A DNA stretch of 64,000 bases from Dactylorhiza incarnata (lineage: Eukaryota; Streptophyta; Magnoliopsida; Asparagales; Orchidaceae), in contig JAWHQI010000263.1 of NCBI GenBank assembly GCA_033032865.1, positions 2,806,001 to 2,870,000 on the forward strand, read 5' to 3'. Below the pieces are notes generated by a model. The model was not told the origin of the DNA. It ran no database searches and was given only the letters and a program-made list of their open reading frames with translations. Made by a program: the position numbers and the translations under genes. Within the stretch, counting starts at the first letter, position 1; each line of letters begins with the position of its first letter. Positions 9,824 through 21,609 of the stretch are shown in pieces.

Positions 9824-12800
9824 TTAGCGATTTATTGAAATAGTTGTAGTGTTGTGAAAAAAATGATCAAACGACCTACCTTGGAGATACGTTGTATGTT
9901 GCTGTCTCAGTTGTGCAAAAATTTCTTTGTAAACAACGTTCATTGTATAGCAGCCTTCATGACCATCTATTCTGCCATTCTTTATCAGAATTTTTATTTT
10001 TTCACGGGACACACCCCGCGATAAAGTCACGTACAACTGACCATGACTGAACACATTATTAGGCAGATATATTCCAACATTTTCAATTGTTTGGCCTTGA
10101 GATTTATTAATCGTCAGTGCGAAGCTTAGCCTGATAGGAAATTGTTTGCGTGTTAATTGAAATGGCAGTCTAATATCTTCAGCTGTCTTCAATGGTATCC
10201 GTGGCAAGAATGCCAAGTTTCCTTGAAAGTGACTTGTTAAAATCTCTGCTTCTATTACATTTTTTGCAAACCGGCGACAAATATGTCTCGTTCCATTACA
10301 GAGACATAACTTTGGGTCAATATTTCTGAGTAACATGATAGGAGCTCCGATTTTTAACTTTAACTTATGAGGTGGTAAGTTACCTGGTGTCAATGAATTT
10401 AGAAATTCAGGTTGATATAAACTTCTCCTGTCATCAGCGACTGAATCATATGAGTAGTATATAACTTCTTCGCCTGGGAATTTTAGAAGAGTGGTGTTGT
10501 TCAACATATTCACATGCTCATTTAGCGGAGTTAATAAAGCTCTGTCTCGAATATAGTTGTTATCGCCAACGCGCAATCCTAAACTTGGAAATGTAACATT
10601 TATTAAATCATTAATAGATTTCTCACCCTCCCATGACATCCACATTGGATCTGGGATTCTAATCATATCATCTTTTATGGTCATTTCCAACCCATTTCCA
10701 ACTCTGAGGAGATATTCAGAGAAGCTGCTATCATTTTTGGCTCGCATATTTTCTGTTAGAGTTAATATCTTGACATGACTCCATAAATATGATTGAAGGA
10801 TGCTTGCGTTAATTATTTGTGCTCTCGTTCCATTGACAACAACTGGTAGTACCTGGCGAAAATCTCCTCCCATAATGACAAATTTTCCCCCAAATGGCTT
10901 GTCTACATCAGTAACATCACGAAACGAACGATCAACCCTTTCAAACGCCTTTCTATCAGCCATCGGTGCTTCATCCCAAATTATGGCCGTTGATTGTCTG
11001 ATAACTTCTGCGAAATCTGACTCTTTCTGAAAACCGCAAAAAGATTTGTAATCCAATTTAATGGGTATTTGTAATTTTGAATGTGCCGTCCGACCTCCCG
11101 GTAATAGTGTAGCAGCGATACCAGAAGTAGCTGTAGCTATAATGATGCATCCTATTTTTCTAAAAGTGGCAAGAATTGCACGATACAAATATGTCTTTCC
11201 AGTTCCACCAGGTCCATCAACAAAAAAGTACTCATGTGTTTTGTTCCTTATTGCCTCAGATCGTATTGTAAGCATGTAATTGACCTTCATTGAGCAACGT
11301 AGCTGTGGTAAGATCCTCTCGTGTAATTGGTATTGATAACTCATCTTCAATCAGACTCGATAAGTTATTGAAATCATTGAATGATTCATTTATCGGTGGT
11401 AAATCAAACTCTTTAATAGAACGTTTATGTTGTTGAAGGATATCATTGAGGCTATGAAGTAGCTTATTCATAATGTAGAACTCGTTGATCGTGGAAGAAC
11501 TTGGATAATCTTCGATCATGCTTTTATAATTTTCATCCTAAATACTTCTTACGTCGGTTGGTTCACAAAATATCAATATAGTTGCGAACAGTCTTCTTAA
11601 CGCGGATGGCATTCTGAATACTCGAGCCTCATGTAGACATTCTCGAATACTGTTATCGTGCTCAAGCAAACCATAGTTCTGTGCAGCATTCTTAAAAGTG
11701 ATGCAGTGCGTTCCATTGACAGTCAATAAATTATCGAACGATTTTGGGCCTGGTACGTGATTTAGTAGCATGCGCAAATAGTATCTTTCGCTATCAGCAA
11801 GCGGTACTGAATAAATCCTACCAATCACCCTTCGATTTCTGATCCTTTTCCTCCAAATTTTCTGTTGTTTGAACCATCGATAATATTTGGGAAAATCTCT
11901 ATACAAATGAAGGTTTTGCTCTCTTTGTTGATTGTATACACTAAAAAACTCGGTCAACATTGTTTTAGAATTTTGGTTATCCATTAAAATCGATGAAATT
12001 GACTGTTCACTGCGAAATTGTATCTGATATTTATTAGGTAGATGTATTTGTAATCGTTCTACTGATGGATATATTCTGCTCATTTGGAACTTGAACATTC
12101 TCCATAATGATTCAGGCGGGCATATCCATCTGTTGTCAACATAATTGTTTATTTCATCATGTTTAGCACCAGGACGGACTTCAAAAGAAACATGATCGGA
12201 TCCTTTATATACGTATTTGTATAAATATTTAATGCTATTGATACTGCTGCATATCTCAACATTAATATGACAATCATATTTTAAAAGCAATCATGGATTA
12301 TATGGAACAACCCATCTATTATCAACATTGAAAGCCGCATTTCTGCCTAAAATAATGTTTATGTTATCCATTCTTCTTTGATACACCGGGTAAGCATCAT
12401 TCCCTTGTATTGTTGCATCTGTGTACTATTTAGGAAAACTTTTATTACAGACATGGTTTTTCATACATTGTGCATTTGGTTTATAAGGTCCACATGGTCC
12501 GTGAATCATGTGTTTTATTACGGACTCGTACAATTCAGGTTCTTCGTCTCTATACGGTATCTCAGCTCGTACAACTGAATCGTATTCGTCAGGGGAGCTT
12601 AATTTGTCTGCTGGATCCAATAAAACCAACATGTGAACATGTGGTAATCCCCTTTTTTGAAATTCAATGACATGAACATGTCCGACTACCTTTCCTAATA
12701 CGCCTCTGTGGAATATATCTTTCTTGAGCTCCTCATATTTAGAACGGAACATCCTAGTTAGGAGATCTGGACGATCATGCGGAGCTTGTCCTTCCATGAG

Positions 12801-12964
12801 CTCATCTTTAATCTCCTTCCATCCTGGATTACATGTCATGGTTATAAACAAATCTGGCTTGCCGCTATGCTGAACAATTGTCATAGCATCTTGATATCGC
12901 TGATACATATCTCTTGGGCTGCCATTAAATGAAGATGGGAGTATGGTTCTTTTTCCTACGTTAC

Positions 12965-13059
12965 CTAATTTGAAAGAGCATGAAAGAGGATGGTTATGAT
13001 CATGGTATTAATGAGTAATATTATAATAATATTTGCAAGAAGAAGTGAGTTTATTGTAC
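12965..13059 (-). other. intron in RepHel
   Basis: GTACAATAAA...TTTCAAATTAG, 95 bp. Removal joins ...ENNAG to NVGKRTILPSSF, the expected family sequence. Confidence 0.8.
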
Positions 13060-13243
13060 CCGCATTATTTTCACCAGTAGAAAAACAATCTTGCAATCCT
13101 GAATAAAGTTCTGCGCACAGCTCACTTTGATGTGATCTAATAAACCGAAATTTTTTATTTTCTATTTTTACATAGTTGTCGACCACATATTGTTGTAGTA
13201 ACCTTCCGCTACGCAGTAATATTGCATTGGAAGTCTCTCGAAT

Positions 13244-13328
13244 CTAGAAAAAACAATAAATATTTAGTACAATTACAGAAAAGTTGAAATTTTACATGTG
13301 CGTAACGTGTCAAATAAGGGGCGATTAC
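13244..13328 (-). other. intron in RepHel
   Basis: GTAATCGCCC...TTTTTTCTAG, 85 bp. Removal joins YSYMLQ to IRETSNAILLRSGRLLQQ, the expected family sequence. Confidence 0.8.
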
Positions 13329-14285
13329 CTGAAGCATGTATGAATAGTAATCACAACATGTGATTTTTGAGTTTGTCATTGAATGTAAATTGCAAGACCA
13401 GCCAAATGTCCCAAGTGGTAACAACAATGGATATTGAAGTGGGTCGTAGTATCCAGAGTATTCTTGGACATTCTGAAGATGACCTCCAGTTGTTTGAACA
13501 ATGATATCTCTTTCCTGCGCTTGTTGTCCATCCTCTTGTCCTACTAATATAGCTGCAACTTGAGAGGCCGAAGGCATATTGTATTGAAGAAGATTAGAAG
13601 GGCGTTCTTTTATAACCAACTTGCATTCATGTATGTTTGGTTGACGTGATAGTTGTCGGAATTTTGAAACGAAGGGATTGTGCATATCCAATATGCGTGT
13701 TATTTTTTGTAGGAGCTCAACCCGAAGCTCATTATTTTCCTGCAATCGATTTGATATCTCATGTTCGGTGTCGTAGATGAATAGTTGAAAAAAGCGTGGT
13801 CTTTCTCCATCATTTGGGGTTAGATTTCCGATGCGATGATATATAGATCCGTGTGCCCGAAAGCTATAAATTCCTTGGTGAAATGGGGCAACCGTGTTGT
13901 CAAGCGTTACACCCAATGACGTGAAACAGAAAACATGGTTGTATGCACACAGATGTTGCCTGAAATGTTGAGCTTCCTCAGATTGGTCAGTGTAGAGATT
14001 GAGTAATTCAGATGGTGCTGGGATTTCAGGTAGGGATATTTTTCCTTTGTTACAACACATAGTGCTTGTCTCTCGTTGAAATAGTCTAGCACGACAGTGG
14101 GGACAGATTGTCGGTGAGTGTAGTTCAAAGCGTATTTCAGTGTGCGCTGGATAAAAATTTCTAGCGCAATTATGTTGGATATAAGTCCTTGTGGTTACAA
14201 TAACATCATCGTCACCATCTTCCTCTGCACTACCATCTTCTGTGTCAGAACTATCATTGCAGATCGGTGTAGCATCTGAGGTGAA

Positions 14286-15770
14286 TTATTCTCGCATTCA
14301 ATGATCATTTAGAACAATGTAGAGAAAGGAAAATATTGGATATTAAAGTTCAAAAAACATTGTACCGTGATTAATTATTGGAGCCCGCGTTGATTTCGAA
14401 CTTTCGCCTCTTTCAAAAGTTGAACGCGTGGTAACCACATTGGACATTGTTCTCTGATGATCTTCAAGGAAATGGCGTTGTACGCGTCTTCTAGTATTTC
14501 CGCCACACGTTGTTGAACAGTCATATTACTTCTTCGTATGTGGGTAGAATTGCGGTGTAGTAAGCGAGTACGACTTTCTGGTAGATGTATGTGTGTTAAC
14601 AAAGTGTTACGTTCACATATACATTCCCTTGTGTCGAAGAATCATGCTAAATTTGGGTAAGTAGTACCTGGAGTTAGGAGATTTTGAAGTAGTTCTTGGC
14701 TGGTAATTATTGGAGTTGTCGTTGCTGTTGAGCTCTCACCTATTTCAAAAGTTGAATGCATGCCCACAACATTGGAGATTCTTCTTTGTTGTGCTTCACG
14801 AAAATGGCGTTGGTCTCGTCTTCTTGTATTTTGGGCAGCGCGTTGTTGAGCAGTCATATTACTTCTTCGTAGACTGGTAGAACCGCAGTGCAGTAAGCGT
14901 GTACGACTGTCTGAAGTTGTATGTGTGTTATTAATGTGCTGCATTCAAACAATAATGATCCCCTTTTTGTTTAAGGGTCTTTTTAAAAAATGCACGATAT
15001 ACTCTATTTTGTTGAAGGGTGTTTATAAATTAGGGTAGGTAGTACCTGGAGTAAGTAGATTCTGAAGCAGCTCTTGGCTTGTAATTGTTGGAGTTGTTGT
15101 TGGCGTTGAAATCTCTCCTATTTGAGAAGTTGAATCCATGGTCACAGCGTTGGGCGTTGTTCTTTCACGTGCTTCATGACAATGGCGTTGTTCTCCTCTT
15201 CTGCTATTTTCGTCAGCACGTTGTTGATCGGTCATATTACGTCTTCGTACGCGGATAGAATCGCGGTGCAGCAAGCGTGAACGGCTATCTGGTAGTTGTA
15301 TGTGAGTTTTTATGTGTTGGTTTGGCACGATATATTCTATTTTGTTGAAAGGTGTTTATAAATTAGGGTAGGTAGTACCTGGAGTAAGTAGATTCTGAAG
15401 CAGCTCTTGGCTTGTAATTGTTGGAGTTGTTGTTGGCGTTGAAATCTCTCCTATTTGAGAAGTTGAATCCATGGTCACAGCGTTGGGCGTTGTTCTTTCA
15501 CGCGTTTCATGACAATGGCGTTGTTCTCTTCTTCTGCTATTTTCGTCAGCACGTTGTTGATCGGTCATATTACGTCTTCGTACGCGGGTAGAATCGTGGT
15601 GCAGCAAGCGTGTACGGCTATCTGGTAGTTGTATGTGAGTTTTTATGTGTTGGTTTGGCACGATATATTCTATTTTGTTGAAAGGTGTTTATAAATTTGG
15701 GCACATATTACCTGGAGTCAGTAAATTTTGAAGTAAACCTTGACTTCATGTGTCTTCCATTGTTGATGAC
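14286..15770 (-). repeat. four tandem ~330 bp coding-like units plus a partial fifth
   Basis: Units at 15356-15688, 15023-15355, about 14642-14944 and about 14375-14602 each encode a small basic peptide pattern: R-T-R-L-L-H, then NMT-QQRA, a run of RR and EQRH, and finally SQELLQNLLTPGTTYPNL. The two outermost units are nearly identical (period 333 bp) and the inner two are diverged. A fragment of a fifth is at 15690-15760. The end of each unit reads CCAG/GTACTAC on the minus strand, a good splice donor context, so the units may be duplicated exons of the RepHel transcript. Their function is unknown. Confidence 0.75.
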
Positions 15771-17545
15771 GTTAATTTCTCTTTGATTGTCTAAGAGGGA
15801 TTTTAGAACGATCAAATACCGGTCTTTGTATAAGAAGAAAATCCTATAAAACAAATAGGGAGGGCATTCATTTGAAACGGAACATTCAGAATTTGAAAAT
15901 GTCGAAATGGAACATTCACAACGTCATTAACTGATGTTTTCGTTGATGTTATTATTTCCTGACGGTACACGGGGATCCGTAGAGCCCCTGTAGCGATGGA
16001 GTGTTTTAATTAAATGAAATTAGAGGTAGGCATACTTCGGGGATATTTCTAAGAAAGGCTCTAAGTAAGTAAAAAAAACTTCTAAGGAAATAAACGAAGA
16101 TTTAATGAACTTGCGTTAACAGAAATGGCACTTTCAATCAACAGAAATATCGACATGAAGATAATATAACTGAAGAAGAATGGATATGGTGCAAGAAGAA
16201 AAATAGTATCAAAAATAAAAATTTTATATGAATAAATGGCCAAAAAACCTTGAAATTAACAGTCAAAGGGGAGGTATATTAGTCATAAACTGCTTGATTT
16301 ACTGTTTCTACATATTGATGCTTTGTTTAGTGTAAAGCAACAGATCATGGAAGTTTATTGGTGTATGTTGCTCTCTTGTCGATCTCAAGTGTTCTGATTA
16401 TCCTATACATGCATCATGCCCGACTTATTCCCTTTGTGTCTAACTTTTTATTGTTTTTATATTATATCCACATATTATTAGAGCTGGACATATTGTTGAG
16501 TTTGGTGTATGCCGCTCTCTGTTGAGTTCATGACCTGGTCTGAAATTGAAGTTTTATTTATTGATTAAAGTTCATCATTTTGATTTCATAGTGTTGCAAT
16601 GTCTACTTTTCATAGTGTACAAATTTCTATTGCTGGATAAAGGATAGTGCAAATAATTTTTAACTGCATTTAAAGTGCAGTTCTGGTGAAGCTTCTACTA
16701 CTTCATTAATAATTTCCAGAAGTATTGCCTATTGACCGGGTGGCAATATTTAATGAAAAAAATGGCAATTAAAATTGAAAGCCGTAAAGCTAAAGCTAAA
16801 GTTCCTAAAACAAATCCAGAAAATCTTAAGAAAACTGGTCTTCGCCCGCATTCAAGCGGGATTTACGCGCAAACTCTGTAGAACCTCAAATACTTGTAAA
16901 ATGTAGATCACTAAAAATGGATTTGAAAACATGGAATTGAACGGAATATAAAAATATGGATTTAGATCACTAATAGCCAAACAAATAAAAAAATTGTTCA
17001 TCAAAAATGACATAAGCTAGAAAAGGAGATGTAGAGATTAAGGATAGTACAAATTTCTATTGCTGGATAAAGGATAGTGCAAATAATTTGTAACTGCATT
17101 TAAAGTGCATTTTCTGGTGAAGCTTCTACTACTTCAGCCTCTGTAACGTTGCACTCAGATCCACGTCCAGGCGGGAGAAATCTTCTTCTCCGTCGTGAGG
17201 TGAGTCTGCGTTACCTCCAAACATGCACATGCAGGAGGTATCGTTGGACAGGCGGGCAGCACACCAAGGATTTAAGATTAACCGTTTGATCAAATTGTTG
17301 TGAAGAATTGCCGCCGTCGGATAAAAAATATTCACAACCCTAACTCTTCTTTATCCGCCCGCCGTCAACACACCCGATCTTTTGCTTACTCCACTTCTCT
17401 CCCGCATCCTCTTCTCCCCCGATCAGCGCTCTCCCTCTTCGACTGCATCGTGCATCGCTCTACCTCTTCGATCGGCGCTCTCCCTCTTCATCGCTCTCCC
17501 TCTGCATCGTGCATCGCGCTTCGCTCTCTGCCATCGCCGCCTTGA
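15771..17545. other. Helitron 5' non-coding region
   Basis: AT-rich, with no gene recognised. It contains the direct repeats 16617-16705 and 17047-17136. A short frame at 17129-17335 (minus) and a Ser/Leu/Pro-rich frame at 17300-17545 (plus) resemble nothing I recognise. The CT-rich composition at 17340-17540 would suit a leader or promoter region of the RepHel transcript. Confidence 0.5.
16617..17136. repeat. ~89 bp direct repeat, 430 bp apart
   Basis: GTACAAATTTCTATTGCTGG starts both copies (16617 and 17047) and both run to CTTCTACTACTTCA. They differ by a few bases. Confidence 0.85.
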
Positions 17546-18055
17546 AGTCGAGCCGCTTTGAAGTCACAAGCAGAGGAAGCAGAAGCGGCGAGGGATCTAC
17601 AACCTCCGCCACATAAGGAAGCCGAAGCTGAACAGGCGGGAGTCTGTTTGGGCCGGGATCTGCACAGACGGGAGATCTTCTCCGTCGAGCTTGCGTGTGG
17701 GAGTCTTGAGCTTGCTTATTCCCTTTTCTGAGCTCTGCCGAAATATGAGCTCTGCCGCTGATGGATTAGACAGGACGAAGGAAGCTTTTGCTTTCGGCGG
17801 AATAGATGGGTGGGGGCAGTTAAGGATCCATGGCGTTTTTTATTTAGGACCATCCGTGGCTTTGGCCTAAATGGATTAGTGACCGTTGATTAAAAAATGA
17901 TCGTGCGGCTATTATTGAATATGTGGTGTGCTTGCAGAATCCGTGGGCTTTTGCTTATGTGGAGGATCCGTGGCCTTTGATTAACGGACGATCATGCGGC
18001 TAATATTAAAAGTATGGTGTGCTCCCAATATGTATATTCATTTATATAATAAAGA
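17546..18055 (-). other. Helitron 5' terminal region
   Basis: Ends (minus strand 5') with TCTTTATTATATAAATG and a following segment with GCACACCATA and GCCGCATGATCGTCCG. That CCGCAYGATC block is repeated inverted/diverged at 17900-17925 and 17990-18002. These are typical Helitron 5' features. No gene. Confidence 0.7.
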
Positions 18056-18251
18056 TATGTCAGGTTTGTTTTTCTAATGATTTGATTTCGCACTTTGATC
18101 TGATATGTTCCCTTGCCTGACAAAGCGATCATCCAGAACTTAACTGAGTAGGTCGTTGCCACTTGAAAAGCGTTGGGTGGCGTCTTGGGCAGTAAGACCC
18201 TCCTCCTCCGACCCGGGTTTAGTGTTGGGTGGGGGGGGGGGGGGTCTTACA
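18056..18251 (+). repeat. truncated 5' LTR of Tekay B
   Basis: From about 18085 it matches the 3' LTR end (26810-26972) through TAAGACCCTCCTCCTCCGAC to GGTCTTACA. A run of G (18230-18244) mirrors the C run of copy A. The Helitron 5' end lies immediately upstream. Confidence 0.8.
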
Positions 18252-18265
18252 AATGGTATCATTCA
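18252..18265 (+). promoter_or_regulatory. primer-binding site of Tekay B
   Basis: AATGGTATCATTCAC follows the LTR end. It matches the iMet-type PBS for TGGTATCA, and the rest is mutated or shortened relative to copy A. Confidence 0.65.
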
Positions 18266-18504
18266 CGATACGTCCACGTAGAGCAGTCTCCGGATCCTTC
18301 TTTTCCATGTTCCGTTTCTTGGTTCGGGACAAACCACGCAGTGAAAGGCTGGTGGACCCTAAGGATAGAAATTTAAGGATTCTAGACTACACGGTAGCAT
18401 ACCCGCACACACTTCGTTTCCGCTTCAGTCAGTCTTTTGCAAATTCTTATACTTTTGCAAATTGCTGATCATTTTCCTGTTACTTCTCCAGATACCGGAG
18501 TCCA

Positions 18505-19650
18505 GTGATGGGAGATCGTCCTCTAGAGACCAGTACGACTCTGCTACTCCACCACGAGACCCAGTTGCTCCAGCCACAATTCCGTTTACCGAGACCGACC
18601 TCGGGCGGACACCGACAGCATTGCTTACCACCTTCAAGACTGTTATCACACAGCCACCCAACAGCTTACCGTGCCCACGGACCTTTTGACGACTTTCCAG
18701 GGTCTAAGGCCTCCTCTCTTCCAAGGCACTGAGTTCGCTATGCAGGCGGAAGAGTGGGTAGATAGGGTTGATGAGTTACTGGTGGGCATGATGTGCCCCG
18801 TTATTGCCGAAATATCCCTAATAGTGACATTGCTAGAAGGTTATGCTCGAGACTGGTGGAGGGCAGCTAGCCGCTCCACATTCAGAGGACGACCACTTAG
18901 TGTTATTCACTGAGGAAAGTTTTCTGGTGCTTTCCTAGAGCACTTCATCTCCGACGCCGATCGAGTGGCACTTCAGGAGCGATTCCTTCACATACGATAG
19001 GGAGATAGGGCCGTACCAGAGTACCAACACGAGTTCATCCACCTAGCCCGCTTCGAGGGGACACTTGTGACTATAGACAGAGATAGAGCCGCCAGGTTTT
19101 ACCGAGGGCTACGCGACGACCTACGACAAGCCTGGACCATGATCTACCAGTCGACCTTCCACATGATTGCTACACATGCCGCTGCACTAGAGATGGACCA
19201 GAGGACGGTGGCCCGGCAGCGTAGAGGACAGGTAGAGGCCCCTCAGGGCCAAGGACATGAGAGAGGGATTGCTCCTCGATGACAGGACAGAGATAAAAGG
19301 CATCGTCATCGTCACCAGCCCTACAGACAGACACCTCAGCCTCGACATGCAACTCCACCCCCAGCACCCCGACCAGCTCCAGCACCCCAGCCCGCACCAG
19401 CAGTACGACGAGACATCCCATTTGCAGGGAACTGATTTCTTTGCCAGCAACCCGGGCATAATAGAGCCTTCTGCCCCAGTCCATAGGGAGGCCAGGCTTA
19501 GGAGCAGTACAGCGAGCAGCTGAGAGAGGTCGAGGACGAGGAGGCCGCAGAGGTTGGCCTGCAGGCAGGAGGGACCAGCCCAGGCAAGGCATAACAGCAC
19601 CACTCGAGGCTTATGCACTAGATCTGCAGCATGGACATGCACCTGACGTA
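18505..19650 (+). pseudogene. Tekay B gag
   Basis: Capsid-type segments are readable: FAMQAEEWVDRVDELL and the YARDWWRAA motif (18740-18900), a stop at 18911, then EFIHLARFEGTLVT, RAARFYRGLRDDLRQAW and ATHAAALEMDQRTVA (19030-19282). A Pro/Gln-rich linker follows. At 19436-19482 one frame gives QQPGHNRAFC, the remains of a CCHC zinc knuckle whose first Cys is lost. A Gly/Arg-rich stretch and AYALDLQHGHAPDVVID follow. Gag coats the RNA genome; this copy is split over three frames. Confidence 0.85.
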
Positions 19651-19659
19651 GTCATAGAT

Positions 19660-19787
19660 ATATATTTTCAGCGCCAGTGATAATATATCTTGATGATAGT
19701 ATCTAGTAGGGAACATGTGATATAGTTTCTAGGCATATATGTATATCATCTATATATCTTTAAGTTATATGATCATAGTATATATAT
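19660..19787. other. AT-rich insertion between gag and protease
   Basis: TATATA-rich sequence interrupts the expected ...DVVID-to-protease connection and brings stops in all frames. Its origin is unknown. Confidence 0.5.
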
Positions 19788-20912
19788 ATGTCAGCAGGTT
19801 TACATTTGGTAGAAAGACATCCCATTAAAACATTGTTCGATACCGGAGCCACACACTCTTTCGTCTCCCGGGACTTCAACGCAACCAAGGAAAACACCGT
19901 TCAATTGTCTGAAATATCGATACGGATTCGACTCCCGGACGGATCGGATATGACATCCACGGAAAAATGCTCATTCCAGGCTATGCTAGGAGACATGGAG
20001 TTCGAGATCTACGCGATTATTCAGGCGATAACAGGGTTCGACATAATCCTGGGGATGGACAGTCTTGTCGAGCACAAGGCCCAAATCAATTGCTCGACCA
20101 GAGAAATCAATCTCCAGAACCCGAATGGGCAGTCTATCACTTTAAAAGGTATACCGTCCGTCATAAGCATAATTCTGACATCCGCTCAAACCGTCAAATC
20201 AATCCGACAAAAGGACAAGAAGTACCTTATTTACTTCGAGATGGAGGACAAGACTCAAGTGCTCGCCAAGGTGCCCGTAGTCCGAGACTTTTCAGATGTT
20301 TTTCCCGAGTCCCTCCCAAGATTGCCCCCGCAACGAGAGGTAGACTTCCAGATCGAGCTTATACCTGGAGCTCGACCAGTGTCACGAGCACCTTACCGAA
20401 TTGCCCCAAAAGAACTGGCGGAGCTAAAGATACAACTTCAAAAACTAATCGATGCAGGTTTCGTCCGTCCAAGTACCTCACCTTGGGGAGCCCCTGTGTT
20501 ATTCGTCAAGAAGAAAGACGGGTCACTACATCTATGCATCGATTATAGGGAACTCAATAAGCTTACCATTCGAAATACTTATCCTCTACCAAGGATAAAC
20601 GAGTTGTTCGATCTGCTGCAAGGTGCGTCCGTCTTTTCTAAACTGGACCTAAGGTCTGAATATTACCAACTCCGTGTACGGGAGGAGGACATTCCCAAAA
20701 CGGCTTTTAGCTCCCGATACGGCCTTTACAAGTTTATGGTGATGCCTTTTGGGCTGACCAACGCACCATCCACCTTCATGGCGGTAATGAACAAAGTATT
20801 TAAACCATTTCTGGACCACTTCGTAATCGTCTTACAAGGCAGACCATTCCAGGCATCTTCAGAAGGTATTACTCAAACTACGAAAGCATTCCCTCTTCGC
20901 GAAGTTCAGTAA
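19788..20912 (+). pseudogene. Tekay B protease and reverse transcriptase
   Basis: The frame holds an aspartic protease with [12 protein letters not shown] (residues ~17-28) and a retained ILGMDSL segment. It continues into RT with [13 protein letters not shown], the [14 protein letters not shown] block (D of RT motif A region), [15 protein letters not shown] and [13 protein letters not shown]. After HFVIV the sequence jumps: the ~12 residues that carry the catalytic Asp pair are missing, and the frame changes to [19 protein letters not shown] codons. The enzyme is therefore dead although most of it is open. Confidence 0.9.
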
Positions 20913-21600
20913 GTGCGAGATTTGGTTTGAGGAAGTCGAATTCTTAGGACACGTGATCAATAAGAATGGGGTAGCGGTGGACCACGCCAAAATACAGGCA
21001 ATACGAAATTGGCAGCCACTCAAGTCAGCAACAGATATCAGTAGCTTCCTTGGATTCGTCGGGTACTACCGGGAGTTCATGGAAGGCTTTTCAAAGATTG
21101 CCTTACCCCTCACCGCCCTCACCAGAAAAGATTTTGTGTTTCGATGGACGCCCGAGTGCGAGACAGCGTTCGTCGAGTTAAAGAACCGCTTGACCTCTGC
21201 TCTGATTCTTACAATCCCCTTAGGAACCGAAGGGCTCCAGATCTACACCGACGCATCTCTGAAAGTATTAGGAGTCGTACTGATGTAGCATGACAGGGTA
21301 GTCCCTTACGCGTCGTGGCAGTTCAAGCTACATGAGCTTAATTACGCGACCCATGACATAGAGTTGGGTGATGTGGACTTCGCTCTCAAAATGTGGAGGC
21401 ATTACTTGTATGGAGTAAGATGCGAGATCTTCTCCGACCACAAAATCCTCAAATACATATTCACTCAGAAGGAGCTGAATCGCTGACAGCGCCGGCGGTT
21501 AGAATTTCTATGCGACTACGACTTCGCCCTCTAATACCACTCCGGCAAAGCCAACAAAGTTGCGGATGCCTTAAGTCCTCAAACCTCAGTAGTCGGGAGC
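20890..21600 (+). pseudogene. Tekay B RT thumb and RNase H
   Basis: [19 protein letters not shown] and ATDISSFLGFVGYYREFMEGFSKIA belong to the RT connection. YTDASLKVLGVVLM begins RNase H, followed by a stop (21286), and then [27 protein letters not shown], a second stop, and a YHSGKANKVADALS end. Its neighbours on both sides are in order. Two or more stops make it inactive. Confidence 0.85.
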
Positions 21601-21609
21601 TGGAGAGAG

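Larger units (their letters stand above)
9824..14285 (-). pseudogene. Helitron Rep-helicase (RepHel), intron-containing, broken
   Basis: From the N-terminus: a CPHC...CC zinc-finger-like motif (14050-14110), a conserved domain (13330-14050), then the HUH endonuclease with MTCNPGW and the metal-binding GLPHVHML (12640-12840). The YLYKYVYKG segment (12200-12240) carries the catalytic tyrosines. A Pif1-type helicase follows (9824-11350) with Walker A GPGGTGKT, Walker B IIWDEAPMADR, GGDFRQVLP, LTENMRAK and a C-terminal LTINKSQGQT. In Helitrons this protein nicks and unwinds DNA for rolling-circle transposition. Two small introns with GT/AG ends fit (13244-13328 and 12965-13059) and restore the frame. 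In-frame stops near 12425, 12294 and 11537 break it. Motifs are otherwise well kept, so loss is fairly recent. Confidence 0.9.
9053..18055 (-). mobile_element. Helitron with both termini (RepHel-encoding, now defective)
   Basis: The 5' end (minus strand) is TCTTTATTATATAAATG at 18055, preceded by A. The 3' end is CTAG at 9056-9053, followed by T, with a strong hairpin a few bases inside it. This gives the Helitron rule of insertion between A and T, with no target duplication. Length is 9.0 kb. Inside lie a Rep-helicase gene with introns and several stops (9824-14285), tandem units upstream of it, AT-rich filler and a GC-rich 3' minisatellite. Its termini look usable, so it could have been mobilised by a related RepHel, but its own protein is broken. 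Confidence 0.9.

Noticed and set aside
17300..17545. Candidate captured host gene fragment in the Helitron
   Set aside because: CT-rich, Ser/Leu/Pro-biased frame with no recognisable domain; better explained as leader or promoter.
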